Source: Streptococcus suis (GTDB lineage: Bacteria > Bacillota > Bacilli > Lactobacillales > Streptococcaceae). From it: DNA of 64,000 bases. Positions 46,813-54,988 of the stretch are shown piece after piece. Numbering within the stretch: the first letter of the stretch is position 1; every line of letters begins with the position of its first letter. A model generated the notes under the pieces. The model searched no databases and was not told where the DNA came from. It saw only the letters and a program-made list of their open reading frames with translations. Location of the stretch: NCBI RefSeq assembly GCF_017601095.1, contig NZ_JAGFUX010000002.1, forward strand, positions 124,001 through 188,000. Reading direction: 5' to 3'. Position numbers and translations under genes: made by a program.

Positions 46813-47559
46813 CTACCTCAACAATTCCGTCGCGTAGCTAATTGCAGAAAGGGCGTAGAGTGGGGCCGTCTCCGCTCGTAAGATACGAGGACCAAGACCT
46901 GTTTTGACCGCTCCTGCTCCTTCAAATGCAGCGACTTCCTCAGGCGACACGCCACCTTCTGGACCGACGATGACTAAAACTGATTGACAAGCTTCTAAAC
47001 CAGATAAGATTTTCACCAGGTTGGCTTGTTCGCCTTCTTTTGCAGCCTCTTCATAGGCTAGGATAATCTGGTCAAATCCTGCTAGTTGGGCTAGGAAATC
47101 CGCTTTTTTCTCAAATAATCGAACAGCTGGAATGCGATTGCGTTTGCTTTGCTCGGCTGCCCCTTGGGCAATTTTTTCCAACTTTTCTGCTTTTTTTGCC
47201 AGTTTTTTACCATCCCATTTGACCACGGACCAGTCAGCTGGAAAGGCCCAGAGGGCTGCCATGCCTAATTCCGTTGCCTTTTGGGCGACAAACTCGAGCT
47301 TGTCTCCCTTGGGAAAGCCCATGGCAATGGTCACGGAAACGGGCAATTCAACATTGTCTGCCAGTTCTTCGATAATCTCAACAGATTGGCTCTGGCTGTC
47401 CACTACTCGTGCCAAGCGTTTGATCCCGTCATCAAAGACCAGGAAAATCTGGTCATCTGCCTGCAAGCGCATGACAGAAAACATATGCTTGGCAGTATCC
47501 TTATCGCTAATCTGGAACACGCCCTGCGGTGCTCTGCCATTGACAAAATACTGCTGCAT
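46813..47559 (-). CDS. rsmE: 16S rRNA (uracil-1498-N3)-methyltransferase
   Basis: 248 residues, SPOUT fold. The knotted SAM site is visible as VIVGPEGGVSPEEV (about 194-207) and LGPRILRAETAP (about 221-232). Start at 47559 (MQQYF) with TTGGAGG upstream; the four codons before it are part of the ribosome site. It overlaps no gene but begins 1 nt past the prmA stop, a conserved pair. Confidence 0.95.
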   Translation of the reverse strand: MQQYFVNGRAPQGVFQISDKDTAKHMFSVMRLQADDQIFLVFDDGIKRLARVVDSQSQSVEIIEELADNVELPVSVTIAMGFPKGDKLEFVAQKATELGMAALWAFPADWSVVKWDGKKLAKKAEKLEKIAQGAAEQSKRNRIPAVRLFEKKADFLAQLAGFDQIILAYEEAAKEGEQANLVKILSGLEACQSVLVIVGPEGGVSPEEVAAFEGAGAVKTGLGPRILRAETAPLYALSAISYATELLR

Positions 47560-47560
47560 C

Positions 47561-48514
47561 CTAGCCTCCAATCACACCTGAGCGATCAGCCGTCTTCTTG
47601 AAGATACAGCAATTCCACTCACCTTGAATCATATGGGTCTCAAGGAAGAAGCCAGCCGCCTCCGCAGATGCTCGCACCATATCCCACTTGTCCGCGATGA
47701 TACCGCTCATAATCAGGTAGCCCTCTTCCTTGACCAGACGGTAGGCATCCTCGGTCAGATGGATGAGAATGTCCGCCAAGATGTTGGCAACGATAACTTC
47801 TGCTTTAATATCAACGCCACGAAGCAAGTCACCTGCCGCGACATGAATATTGCTAGTATTGGCATTGAGGTCAATGTTTTCCTGAGCTACACGCACCGCC
47901 ACCTCATCCAAGTCATAGGCGTAAATCTCCTTGGCACCCAAGAGAGAACTTGCAATGGAGAGGACGCCTGAACCTGTACCGACGTCAATCACCGTTTCGC
48001 CACCACGAAGGACCTGAGAAAGAGCAAAGAGGCTCATCTTGGTCGTCGGGTGGGTACCCGTACCGAAAGCCATGCCTGGATCCAAGCGGATAATTTTCTC
48101 ACCTGCTGTCGCCTCGTAGTCCGTCCAAGACGGCACAATGGTCAAATCGTGGGTAATGCGGGCTGGTTCATAGTATTTCTTCCAGTTGTCCGCCCAGTCT
48201 TCCTCTACCAGTTCCTGACTTTCTAGACTGACCTGACCAATCTCCAAGCCAAAGCCTGTCAAATCCGCCATGCGAGTCGCCAAGTCTGCCTTAACTTCCT
48301 CAATATCTACAGTATCAGGATAATAGGCCGTAATCGCAATCATATCTGACTGCTCCACCTCGGGATAGAGTTCACCAAAACGGTCCTCCTGTCCCACATA
48401 GTCAGCCGAGTCGCTAATAGCCACCCCCTGACTCCCCGTTTCAATCATCAGATTTGAAACTGCCTCTTCTGCATCACGATGCACGTGAATCGTTAATTCT
48501 TGCCATGAGTTCAT
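47561..48514 (-). CDS. prmA: Ribosomal protein L11 methyltransferase
   Basis: 317 residues: an N-terminal substrate-recognition domain and a SAM-dependent methyltransferase with [14 protein letters not shown] (about 176-189) and the downstream VANILADI (about 241-248). Trimethylates L11. Its ATG overlaps the last codon and stop of the abiH-like gene (ACATGA), and its ribosome site GAGGAGGAAAGG lies inside that gene, so translation appears coupled. Confidence 0.95.
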   Translation of the reverse strand: MNSWQELTIHVHRDAEEAVSNLMIETGSQGVAISDSADYVGQEDRFGELYPEVEQSDMIAITAYYPDTVDIEEVKADLATRMADLTGFGLEIGQVSLESQELVEEDWADNWKKYYEPARITHDLTIVPSWTDYEATAGEKIIRLDPGMAFGTGTHPTTKMSLFALSQVLRGGETVIDVGTGSGVLSIASSLLGAKEIYAYDLDEVAVRVAQENIDLNANTSNIHVAAGDLLRGVDIKAEVIVANILADILIHLTEDAYRLVKEEGYLIMSGIIADKWDMVRASAEAAGFFLETHMIQGEWNCCIFKKTADRSGVIGG

Positions 48515-49557
48515 GTTTGTTTCCTTTCCTCCTCTATATCAACTAATTTAAAAATACTTTTACCAATAACTGTAATAATATTTTTTCTCAATTGTTGTTC
48601 TAATTCCGAGTCAATTCCGCAATTGTTAACAAACCTATCTTCAAAAGTTGTATACAGACGTCTCACTCGAATTGGATTTCCGGCATCAAAATTTTCAACA
48701 TAGTGGTAAATGATTATCGGAACACCACGCTCTAATGAACATTTTGCTACTTTTTCCCAAAGATAGCTATCTGTCTGTCCCAATGATGCTCCGTAAATAA
48801 TGAGAATATCTGAATTTTTGATAATTTGTTCGTTTCTAATATCTAGATTTTCACGAACTCCTGAGAGACTCAAATTTTTTATTAAAAATTCTTTCTGCTC
48901 CTCAGAAAATTCATCCGATAGCTGTTCTGAATTACTGACACCAAGGATTGTGTTCAATTCTAAACTTCCATGGCAGTGAATCGGTTTTCTCACAATAAAA
49001 TTATACGTTGAACTTGAACTAGACCGATAGTTGTTCTTATGTGTATCCTTCGACTTCTCAAATAATTTATCTAATACATTAGTATAATTTAATGTCATTA
49101 AATTAACAATGTCATGTTCAAACCTATTTTCATCGAAAAGTTTCGTAATTAGTGGCTGATTTAGGTTGGGTAAATCACTAATTAAGCGGTTGAATGTCTC
49201 TCCAAAATCAATAATTTTTTGTTCATATTCAAATGACTTTTGAACATCACTTAAATAAAATCGTAAATCATCAATTACATCAGATAAATCATTAATAAAC
49301 TTTTCTTTTGCATCATTGGACTTAGTAATCTCTTCATTATCCCTAGTCATTTTTCCAATCGATAACTCAAAGTCTGACCAGTTCTCATAATCATTCACTC
49401 TGTCCTTGAAAAGGGCTTCATATATAAAGTTTGAATAGTCATTTTTCTCTTTCTTATTTTGATAAATTTCATTTTGAAATTCATAAAAGTTTTTATACTT
49501 TGTTTTTAGACCATATTGTATATCCAATCCGTTTCCAACAATATAAGTAATGTACAT
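48511..49557 (-). CDS. AbiH-family phage abortive-infection-like protein
   Basis: 348 residues; start at 49557 (GGAGGGGAA upstream). The N-terminus [20 protein letters not shown] is the AbiH hallmark, with a later [11 protein letters not shown], an IHCHGSLE and [18 protein letters not shown]. Known AbiH proteins from lactococci abort phage infection by an unresolved mechanism; the SIR2-like HGS and GASLG motifs hint at a nucleotide-binding fold, which is inference. The gene is clearly AT-richer and uses AT-ending codons more than its neighbours, suggesting recent acquisition between the conserved prmA and the DUF3013/ASCH genes. Its promoter carries a downstream palindrome. Confidence 0.82.
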   Translation of the reverse strand: MYITYIVGNGLDIQYGLKTKYKNFYEFQNEIYQNKKEKNDYSNFIYEALFKDRVNDYENWSDFELSIGKMTRDNEEITKSNDAKEKFINDLSDVIDDLRFYLSDVQKSFEYEQKIIDFGETFNRLISDLPNLNQPLITKLFDENRFEHDIVNLMTLNYTNVLDKLFEKSKDTHKNNYRSSSSSTYNFIVRKPIHCHGSLELNTILGVSNSEQLSDEFSEEQKEFLIKNLSLSGVRENLDIRNEQIIKNSDILIIYGASLGQTDSYLWEKVAKCSLERGVPIIIYHYVENFDAGNPIRVRRLYTTFEDRFVNNCGIDSELEQQLRKNIITVIGKSIFKLVDIEEERKQT

Positions 49558-49591
49558 TTCCCCTCCAAAGTATTTTCTCATCCATTATTAC

Positions 49592-49647
49592 AAATTGTAT
49601 ACAATTTTATTTAAAATTATTGTACCGATTTCTAGCCTATTTTACAA
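49592..49647 (-). promoter_or_regulatory. abiH promoter with operator-like palindrome
   Basis: TTGTAA (49642-49647), 17-nt spacer, TACAAT (49619-49624). The perfect 16-bp palindrome AAATTGTATACAATTT (49592-49607) starts just past the predicted start site, where a repressor would sit. Confidence 0.6.
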
Positions 49648-49770
49648 GTTAATGTTACGCAATGGAACCCTAATAATACTTTTTCGAAAATGTTCTAATC
49701 GCACTACGAATAAACATGTGTAGGAAAGTTTGAAACGGTGGTTCCAAGTTTCTGAACGGAGGTGATGCCC

Positions 49771-49821
49771 ATGAAAGTGGACAGCAAATCTGCTAGAAAG
49801 GAGGAATGCTTTTGTCCGTAG
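49771..49821 (+). CDS. 16-residue leader ORF overlapping the toxin start
   Basis: Begins ATGAAAGTGGAC with a very strong ribosome site (GGAGGTGAT) and ends CFCP-stop. Its last codons overlap the TTG start of the toxin in another frame, and it contains the toxin's AAAGGAGG. The layout suggests translational coupling: ribosomes on the leader would open the toxin start. The peptide itself may have no role. Confidence 0.6.
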   Translation: MKVDSKSARKEECFCP

Positions 49822-49919
49822 CTGATGGATTGATTGTCATGCTCACATTCGCAAGTCTACTTGTTGAAATGCTGAGCTTGATAATCGTCATCATTTTAGC
49901 TATTCGAGATAAAAAATAA
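49812..49919 (+). CDS. Holin-like membrane toxin of a type I toxin-antitoxin cassette
   Basis: 35 residues: a short N-terminus SVADGLIVMLTF, one strongly hydrophobic segment (about 7-31) and a charged end AIRDKK. It matches the small putative holin-like toxin family of Firmicutes as I remember it. TTG start with AAAGGAGG 7 nt upstream. The stop lies within the 5' arm of a 13-bp hairpin. Flanked by a 12-bp inverted repeat and faced by a convergent promoter, as expected of type I toxin genes whose product depolarises the membrane. Confidence 0.75.
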   Translation: MSVADGLIVMLTFASLLVEMLSLIIVIILAIRDKK

Positions 49920-49956
49920 CCGTCAGCAAACTTTGACACAGTTCTGACGGTTATTT
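49914..49956. terminator. 13-bp hairpin at the toxin 3' end
   Basis: AAATAACCGTCAG/CTGACGGTTATTT stem with a 17-nt loop. T-rich on the minus side, so it can end the antisense RNA. Confidence 0.75.
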
Positions 49957-49993
49957 AATCTAACGAACTGAACCACCGTTTAGCGGTCCTACT

Positions 49994-50019
49994 AGGCGTT
50001 GAGCTGGAACTCAACGCCT
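49994..50019 (+). terminator. Terminator of the toxin mRNA
   Basis: 10-bp stem AGGCGTTGAG/CTCAACGCCT, 6-nt loop, then TTTTCTATTTTT on the plus strand. Confidence 0.85.
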
Positions 50020-50030
50020 TTTCTATTTTT

Positions 50031-50059
50031 ATAATAGCAAAAGTTTCGCCTGCAGTCAA
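50031..50059 (-). promoter_or_regulatory. Antitoxin RNA promoter
   Basis: TTGACT (50054-50059), 17-nt spacer, TATTAT (50031-50036) on the minus strand: the best -35 in this part of the window, and pointing into the toxin gene. Confidence 0.65.
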
Positions 50060-50079
50060 GCAAGAGAGAAAACGGAAGG

Positions 50080-50433
50080 TCAAATAGAATCTATTACCCT
50101 CAATTCTATACCCACTGTACCATATTGTTCTAATTGTTCTCGAGAATAGTAAACTTCCATATCTTCTGGTTTCGCCCCTCTAATACTGCTTTGCGTATAC
50201 CCACAAGACAATAAATCTAGTTCTTTGTATAACTGAGCAAAATTATCAAATATGTGAAGATCTAATACTTGCACCTCGATCGTTTGCGTCTGATTTTCTG
50301 TACAATAAAAACGGATGCGATCTCCAATTTGTATATGCTTGCGCTTCTCGTCATAAAGTCGTAGCTCAATAGTCTTCTGACCAGACTTCATCATTGCAAA
50401 AGGTTTTGGAGCCAGTAACATTTCATGAACCAT
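50080..50433 (-). CDS. ASCH-domain protein
   Basis: 117 residues; the start at 50433 follows the DUF3013 stop (TGA, one base, ATG) with CCGAGG upstream, so the two are coupled. LLAPKPFAMMKSGQKTIELR and IQIGDRIRFYC are typical ASCH features (a PUA-like RNA/ligand-binding fold, with GxKxxELR). The substrate is unknown; some ASCH proteins are nucleoside deaminases/amidohydrolases or bind RNA. Confidence 0.75.
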   Translation of the reverse strand: MVHEMLLAPKPFAMMKSGQKTIELRLYDEKRKHIQIGDRIRFYCTENQTQTIEVQVLDLHIFDNFAQLYKELDLLSCGYTQSSIRGAKPEDMEVYYSREQLEQYGTVGIELRVIDSI

Positions 50434-50434
50434 C

Positions 50435-50905
50435 TCAATACCTCGGATATGGGTAAAATTCCCCCTCCACCAAGTCTGCTCTGCCTTTTTCAAAAGCCTC
50501 GCTATCCCAAGCAATCGCAAATTCTTGGGCTTCTGGGTCCACCAAAAAGTCCATGAGGTCATCTAGACCTTGGTCTGCGGTGTCCTTAAGAAAGTCTGCA
50601 AAGTAGGTCAGAAACTCTGCTGAAAAGCCCTTCTTGGCGTCAAATGGCAGAGCGACCAGGTAGTCTTCTTCGTCAAAGCGAGACTTGTCCTGGTTGTAGA
50701 AAAGGACATACTCCTCCAGGAAAATATCCTCCGCAGAAGCATTGCCGTCATCGTCCACCGTCTCAATCCCAGCCGCATTTTGTGCTTCCAAGATAAAAGC
50801 CAACTCAACAGCATGATTTTTCTTGTCCCAGTTAAGCTCGTAATCGTAGGTAAAATGTTTGTCCAGTGCTGCTTCCAGCACATCTAAAAAGCCATGTTTT
50901 GCCAT
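50435..50905 (-). CDS. DUF3013 family protein
   Basis: 156 residues, very acidic (many Asp/Glu), cytoplasmic by composition. N-terminus MAKHGFLDVLEAALDKHFTY. It matches the lactobacillales-specific DUF3013 family as I recall it; no function known. Probably first gene of a pair with the ASCH protein. Confidence 0.78.
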   Translation of the reverse strand: MAKHGFLDVLEAALDKHFTYDYELNWDKKNHAVELAFILEAQNAAGIETVDDDGNASAEDIFLEEYVLFYNQDKSRFDEEDYLVALPFDAKKGFSAEFLTYFADFLKDTADQGLDDLMDFLVDPEAQEFAIAWDSEAFEKGRADLVEGEFYPYPRY

Positions 50906-50929
50906 GTCAGTCCTCTTTTAATTTTGTGT

Positions 50930-50935
50930 TATAAT
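50930..50935 (+). promoter_or_regulatory. rarA -10 element
   Basis: TATAAT 43 nt before the rarA start; the same A/T palindrome region reads TTATTATAAC on the other strand and may serve the divergent DUF3013 gene. Confidence 0.5.
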
Positions 50936-50978
50936 AAGTGTACCATAATCAGCTAACAAAAGAAACGAAAGGAAGCCT

Positions 50979-52262
50979 ATGCCAGCCAATCTCGCCCTTC
51001 GTATGCGGCCCAAATCCATTGATGAGGTCATCGGTCAGGAACACCTGGTCGGTTCTGGAAAGATTATCCGCCGCATGATTGATGCCAATATGCTGTCGTC
51101 CATGATTCTCTACGGTCCGCCGGGAATTGGCAAGACCTCGATTGCTTCTGCCATTGCTGGCACGACCAAATACGCCTTTCGGACCTTTAATGCCACGACC
51201 GACAACCAAAAACGCCTGCAGGAAATCGCTGAAGAGGCTAAGTTTTCTGGCGGTCTGGTTCTCCTGCTCGATGAAATCCACCGCCTTAACAAGAGCAAAC
51301 AGGACTTCCTACTTCCTCTTTTGGAAAATGGCAATATCATCATGATTGGGGCAACGACGGAAAATCCATTCTTCTCAATCCTGCCCGCCATTCGCAGTCG
51401 GGTGCAGATTTTTGAATTACAACCCTTGAAAACCAGCCATATCCGACAGGCCTTGGAGCTGGCTTTAACAGACAGTGAACGTGGTTTTGACTTCCCAGTC
51501 ACCATTGAACCTGAGGCTCTGGACTTTCTGGCAAATGCGACCAATGGCGACCTTCGGGCTGCCTACAATTCTCTAGAACTGGCTGTGCTTTCGACCAAGA
51601 AAAGTGACGACGGTAGTCGCCACATTGATCTGGACGCTGTGGAAAATAGCCTGCAAAAGTCCTACATCAGCATGGACAAGAACGGTGATGCCCACTACGA
51701 CATCCTCTCCGCTCTGCAAAAATCCATTAGGGGTAGCGATGTCAATGCCAGCCTCCACTACGCCGCTCGTTTGATTGAGGCCGAAGATCTGCCTAGTCTT
51801 GCTCGTCGTTTGACGGTCATTGCCTATGAAGACATCGGCTTGGCCAATCCAGAGGCTCAGATTCATACGGTGACCGCCCTTGAAACTGCCCAGAAAATCG
51901 GCTTTCCAGAGGCACGGATTTTGATTGCCAATGTAGTGGTCGATTTGGCCCTTTCTCCCAAGTCCAATTCTGCCTATCTGGCTATGGATGCGGCTCTGGC
52001 TGATTTGCGAAAGAACGGTCATCTGCCTATTCCAAATCACCTGCGGGACGGTCATTATGCTGGTAGTAAGGAGCTGGGAAATGCCATTGGCTACCAGTAT
52101 CCGCATGCCTATCCTGAAAAATGGGTGGACCAACAATACCTGCCCGATAAGTTACTGACTGCGGACTACTTCACCGCCAACGACACCGGCAAATACGAGC
52201 GTGCCTTGGGCATGACCCAAGAAAAAATCAAGCAACTAAAACAGCATAAGAAAAATGTGTAA
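50979..52262 (+). CDS. rarA: Replication-associated recombination ATPase
   Basis: 427 residues, clamp-loader-like AAA+ protein that acts at stalled forks. Walker A GPPGIGKTS (about 46-54), Walker B LLLDEIHR (about 97-104), sensor 1 ATTENP, arginine finger region SRVQIF, and the C-terminal tetramerisation domain. The N-terminus ANLALRMRPKSIDEVIGQ is typical of RarA/MgsA. RBS AAAGGAAGCCT. Confidence 0.95.
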   Translation: MPANLALRMRPKSIDEVIGQEHLVGSGKIIRRMIDANMLSSMILYGPPGIGKTSIASAIAGTTKYAFRTFNATTDNQKRLQEIAEEAKFSGGLVLLLDEIHRLNKSKQDFLLPLLENGNIIMIGATTENPFFSILPAIRSRVQIFELQPLKTSHIRQALELALTDSERGFDFPVTIEPEALDFLANATNGDLRAAYNSLELAVLSTKKSDDGSRHIDLDAVENSLQKSYISMDKNGDAHYDILSALQKSIRGSDVNASLHYAARLIEAEDLPSLARRLTVIAYEDIGLANPEAQIHTVTALETAQKIGFPEARILIANVVVDLALSPKSNSAYLAMDAALADLRKNGHLPIPNHLRDGHYAGSKELGNAIGYQYPHAYPEKWVDQQYLPDKLLTADYFTANDTGKYERALGMTQEKIKQLKQHKKNV

Positions 52263-52329
52263 TGTAGGACTAGTTTCTATTGATTATGGGCCAAAGACCA
52301 TCAAACTGATTGTAGAAATCTTAAAATGA
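52255..52329 (+). other. 24-codon ORF between rarA and the next gene, possible gene remnant or coupling ORF
   Basis: Starts inside the rarA stop region (ATGTGTAATGTAGGA) and ends 9 nt before the next ATG, with TGAGG serving as that gene's ribosome site. It encodes a short beta-strand/helix pattern ending TIKLIVEILK. Either the start of a broken gene or a coupling ORF. Confidence 0.35.
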
Positions 52330-52338
52330 GGTATTCCA

Positions 52339-52755
52339 ATGAAAATAGAACGAAATTTTGGCGAGAGCTTTCCGTATTCGATGCATGATGCAAGAATTAC
52401 GAAGATTGAACACCTGGATAATCAGCTAATACTGCATATGGATTCTCTGTTTTATTATACCGATAATCAAACTGAACAGATTCATAAAGCAACCATCCTG
52501 TTTGAACAGGTTGATAAAGAGGATGTCGAGTTTTTCGTATTCGAAGATACTGTTACAGGGGATTTTTCAGGAACTTGTATTGGACTGAAAGAATACCAGA
52601 AAAAGTACCAAGATAGTGAATTTGAAGTAATTGTGGAAACCTACAACTGGAGTCGAGCTGTATTTCAGGGGTGGTTATGGACTGGTGCTACTCCTGTAAC
52701 CTGTCTAATGAATATTTTCTATTCAGGAAAAATGCTTTACCAAATAGGTGAGTAA
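52339..52755 (+). CDS. Hypothetical protein, 138 residues
   Basis: Soluble, acidic, rich in aromatic residues; the N-terminus has FPYSMHDARITKIEHLDNQLILHMD and the C-terminus a hydrophobic VFQGWLWTGATPVTCLMNIFYSG (both given in part). Size and character resemble immunity proteins of polymorphic toxin loci, but no toxin gene is present and I recognise no family. RBS TGAGG. Confidence 0.55.
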   Translation: MKIERNFGESFPYSMHDARITKIEHLDNQLILHMDSLFYYTDNQTEQIHKATILFEQVDKEDVEFFVFEDTVTGDFSGTCIGLKEYQKKYQDSEFEVIVETYNWSRAVFQGWLWTGATPVTCLMNIFYSGKMLYQIGE

Positions 52756-52887
52756 GAGAAACACAGGGACTTCCTGATTTTACAACGCTTATCAATAAGG
52801 AATGGGAGAAATATAGGTAATAAATGAACTGAACACAATATCGTCCTGTATCATAAATTGTAGTGCTTTTCTTCAGAAAAACAAAAT

Positions 52888-52903
52888 TTGATAACGTTTT
52901 CAT
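52888..52903. promoter_or_regulatory. cre (CcpA) site upstream of the 6S-like RNA
   Basis: TTGATAACGTTTTCAT matches WTGNNARCGNWWWCAW at every position. It is centred about 60 bp upstream of the predicted RNA start. Confidence 0.6.
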
Positions 52904-52920
52904 TTTTTGCCGTTTTCCTC

Positions 52921-52948
52921 TTGATTTTTTCAAAAAATATGGTAATAT
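52921..52948 (+). promoter_or_regulatory. Promoter of the 6S-like RNA
   Basis: TTGATT (52921-52926), 16-nt spacer, TAATAT (52943-52948). Confidence 0.6.
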
Positions 52949-52956
52949 TAAATCAT

Positions 52957-53156
52957 AAATAAGAACTGCTGTGGTATACGAATTCATACCTATGTGTTGA
53001 CCGACTATTTTTGTATTACTAGGGAGACAAAGATCTTTTGGCAGTATGCAGGCTGGTTCACCCAGAAGCAACTAAGTCAGAAACACGTCACCCACCTGCT
53101 TCTAGCGTGCGGGATCAATACAATTCATGAATAACCGGTACCAATACAGCATTTTT
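52957..53156 (+). ncRNA. ssrS: Candidate 6S RNA
   Basis: No ORF lies in 52756-53163. About 200 nt whose ends pair: GCTGT, GGTA and GAATTCAT near the 5' end with ATGAAT, TACC and ACAGC near the 3' end, forming a long rod with a central bubble, followed by TTTTTATTTT. Size, rod shape and place between rarA and tRNA-Lys fit 6S RNA, which binds and holds sigma-A RNA polymerase in stationary phase. I could not run a covariance model; ends are approximate. Confidence 0.6.
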
Positions 53157-53163
53157 ATTTTGC

Positions 53164-53236
53164 CCTTCCTTAGCTCAGCTGGCAGAGCAGCGGACTCTTA
53201 ATCCGTGGGTCGTAGGTTCGATCCCTACAGGGAGGA
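53164..53236 (+). tRNA. tRNA-Lys (anticodon CTT)
   Basis: 73 nt. Acceptor CCTTCCT/AGGGAGG (one G-U pair), D arm GCTC...GAGC, anticodon loop CTCTTAA, T arm GTAGG-TTCGATC-CCTAC, discriminator A. CCA is not encoded. Confidence 0.93.
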
Positions 53237-53253
53237 TTTTCATATATCTCCTA

Positions 53254-53276
53254 AGCCTTGTCCTGCAAGGCTTTTT
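53254..53276 (+). terminator. Terminator behind tRNA-Lys
   Basis: AGCCTTG/CAAGGCT stem, 5-nt loop, then TTTT. Confidence 0.8.
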
Positions 53277-53354
53277 GCGTGTCAAAATGTCTATTTGTTC
53301 TTCTTTTGTTCAAAAAAACATCACTCCAAAAAGGAATGATGTTTATATACAGCT

Positions 53355-53909
53355 TTACCAAGAACGTCCCTTGAGGTCAATATCTCCTTCTGGAAAATCT
53401 TTTTTGTCTTTCTTAGCCGATGCAATCATAATAGTCGCCGAAATCTGCTGTTGCTCCTTGCCTGTCAGCCGGTCAACATGAGTCTCCATACGATTGATTC
53501 GATAAAATCCACAAGCCTCATAGTAAGGGACCACTTCTTCTCGGCAACCCAAATAAGAAAAATCAACTGCTAAAGTTTGCGTATTTTCCTCTAACAATCG
53601 GGACATCATATCTCTCCCCAATCCTTTCCCACGAAATTCTGGCGCTATTAAAACTCCTCCGATTCCCGCAATAAGACACTCTTCAGCTCCTACAGAAATA
53701 GTACGAACCTGACTGCCCATATGACCCACCAAGTCCTCGCCTAGATAGGCTAACAAATGATAGTCTTGCGACGCGTAGCCATAGGGCTGCTTCAAATTCC
53801 ACTCTCCGTAGTCATCTCTATATTCTCTATCAAACAAATCTTTGATAGATTGAGCCTGCTTAGCAATCAAATCTTCTGTTGACGAAAATAGAAAATTCAG
53901 TTTTGTCAT
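53355..53909 (-). CDS. GNAT family N-acetyltransferase
   Basis: 184 residues. The acetyl-CoA loop is in GVLIAPEFRGKGLGRDMM (about 84-101, RGKGLGRDM) and a late YYEACGFY (about 127-134). A charged C-terminal tail (KKDKKDFPEGDIDLKGRSW) extends past the fold. Starts 4 nt inside the nrdG gene; probably the last gene of the nrd cluster transcript. Confidence 0.82.
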   Translation of the reverse strand: MTKLNFLFSSTEDLIAKQAQSIKDLFDREYRDDYGEWNLKQPYGYASQDYHLLAYLGEDLVGHMGSQVRTISVGAEECLIAGIGGVLIAPEFRGKGLGRDMMSRLLEENTQTLAVDFSYLGCREEVVPYYEACGFYRINRMETHVDRLTGKEQQQISATIMIASAKKDKKDFPEGDIDLKGRSW

Positions 53910-54478
53910 TTCTCTAACCTTTCCCAGAGAACCACCTGTCCTTGTTTGAGCGACCTCTGCACATCAATAATGCGTTGGTTGGAAGAGCCGCGGAACTGCA
54001 ACATAAGATTGCGTTTGCTGTTGTCATAGCGACCATCTACGAGAATGTCCAACTGGCTGAGCAGTTCTAATTTGTCTGGCGTTTCCAGCATCAATTCTTC
54101 CCATGTATAGCCTGTCCAGGACCAAATATCCTTGTCTGGCAATTCCGTCCGAACCCGCTTGACGAGGGGGAGGACGGTCCCTGTATTGAGAAAAGGCTCT
54201 CCACCCAAAAGGGTCAGACCCTGCACATAGGGCTGGGCCAGGTCTGCTAAGATGCGGTCTTCCAGCTCCTTGGTGTAAGGAATGCCGGCCTTGAAGGACC
54301 AGGTGGCGACATTGTAACAGCCTGGACAGTGAAAAAGGCAGCCGCTAACATAGAGGGAGCACCGCACGCCTTCGCCGTCCACAAAATTAAAGGCCTTGTA
54401 GTCCATAATCCGTCCCTGACTGAGTTCCTCACTCTTCCACTCGCCCGGCTTGGGATTGTTCCAGGTCTGTTCCCCCAT
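53906..54478 (-). CDS. nrdG: Anaerobic ribonucleotide reductase activating protein
   Basis: 190 residues, radical SAM enzyme that makes the glycyl radical on NrdD. The cluster motif CLFHCPGCYN (CxxxCxxC, about residues 47-54) and the glycine-rich LLGGEPFLN (about 93-101) are intact. Confidence 0.95.
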   Translation of the reverse strand: MGEQTWNNPKPGEWKSEELSQGRIMDYKAFNFVDGEGVRCSLYVSGCLFHCPGCYNVATWSFKAGIPYTKELEDRILADLAQPYVQGLTLLGGEPFLNTGTVLPLVKRVRTELPDKDIWSWTGYTWEELMLETPDKLELLSQLDILVDGRYDNSKRNLMLQFRGSSNQRIIDVQRSLKQGQVVLWERLEK

Positions 54479-54495
54479 AGCTGCCTCCCTCTCTC

Positions 54496-54987
54496 TTAGC
54501 TGATCCAGTAACGCTCGACACCCTCACGGACATCTTCCAACTTTCCGCCGCAAGCCACAATCGTTTTGCGACTAGCCTCATTGTCTGTCGAGCAGGTCAC
54601 GAGGACTTTGGAAATATTTTTGGTTGCGGCTTCCTGCAAACCAAGTCGAAGTTGTTCCTTGGCATAGCCCTTTTCTCGCTCGGTCGGGCGAATGGAATAA
54701 CCGATGTGACCGCCTTTATTGAGCAGGAAATCGTTGAGCCGTAGGCGTAGACTGAGAAAACCAAGGGCTCGACCAGTCTGGTCACATGATACATATTGAA
54801 TGGAAGGAACAAAACCGTCTGGCAGGTTGATGCCTGCCTCATAGTCTTGGTTTCTCAAAATCCAGTCTTCAAAGTCCACATCTTTGGAGAGAAAGCCTCC
54901 GTCCATAGCAGAGCCTGCCGCTTCAAACTCCGCTAGCATATCCAAAATCGTTTCCTTATCTGCTAGTGTCGGTCGTCGCAATTCCAT
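54496..54987 (-). CDS. GNAT family N-acetyltransferase (nrd cluster)
   Basis: 163 residues; start at 54987 (MELRRPTLADK) with TATGGAGT upstream, overlapping the end of the nucleotidase gene. Acetyl-CoA loop GYSIRPTEREKGYAKEQL (about 90-107). A conserved member of the nrdD-nrdG cluster in streptococci; substrate unknown. Confidence 0.85.
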   Translation of the reverse strand: MELRRPTLADKETILDMLAEFEAAGSAMDGGFLSKDVDFEDWILRNQDYEAGINLPDGFVPSIQYVSCDQTGRALGFLSLRLRLNDFLLNKGGHIGYSIRPTEREKGYAKEQLRLGLQEAATKNISKVLVTCSTDNEASRKTIVACGGKLEDVREGVERYWIS

Positions 54988-54988
54988 A

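Larger units (their letters stand above)
49733..49981. repeat. Long-distance inverted repeat framing the toxin mRNA
   Basis: AAACGGTGGTTC (49733-49744) and its exact complement GAACCACCGTTT (49970-49981) flank the leader and toxin ORFs. In the plus-strand RNA they would pair the 5' and 3' ends, a known way of keeping type I toxin mRNAs silent. Confidence 0.75.
49905..50024 (-). ncRNA. Candidate antisense antitoxin RNA
   Basis: From the strong minus-strand promoter at 50031-50059 the RNA would start near 50024, run through the 3' part of the toxin mRNA (including its inverted-repeat arm) and end at the hairpin 49914-49956, which is followed on the minus strand by TTATTTTTTAT. About 110-120 nt, fully complementary to the toxin mRNA 3' region. 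Ends are estimated; expression is not shown. Confidence 0.55.
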
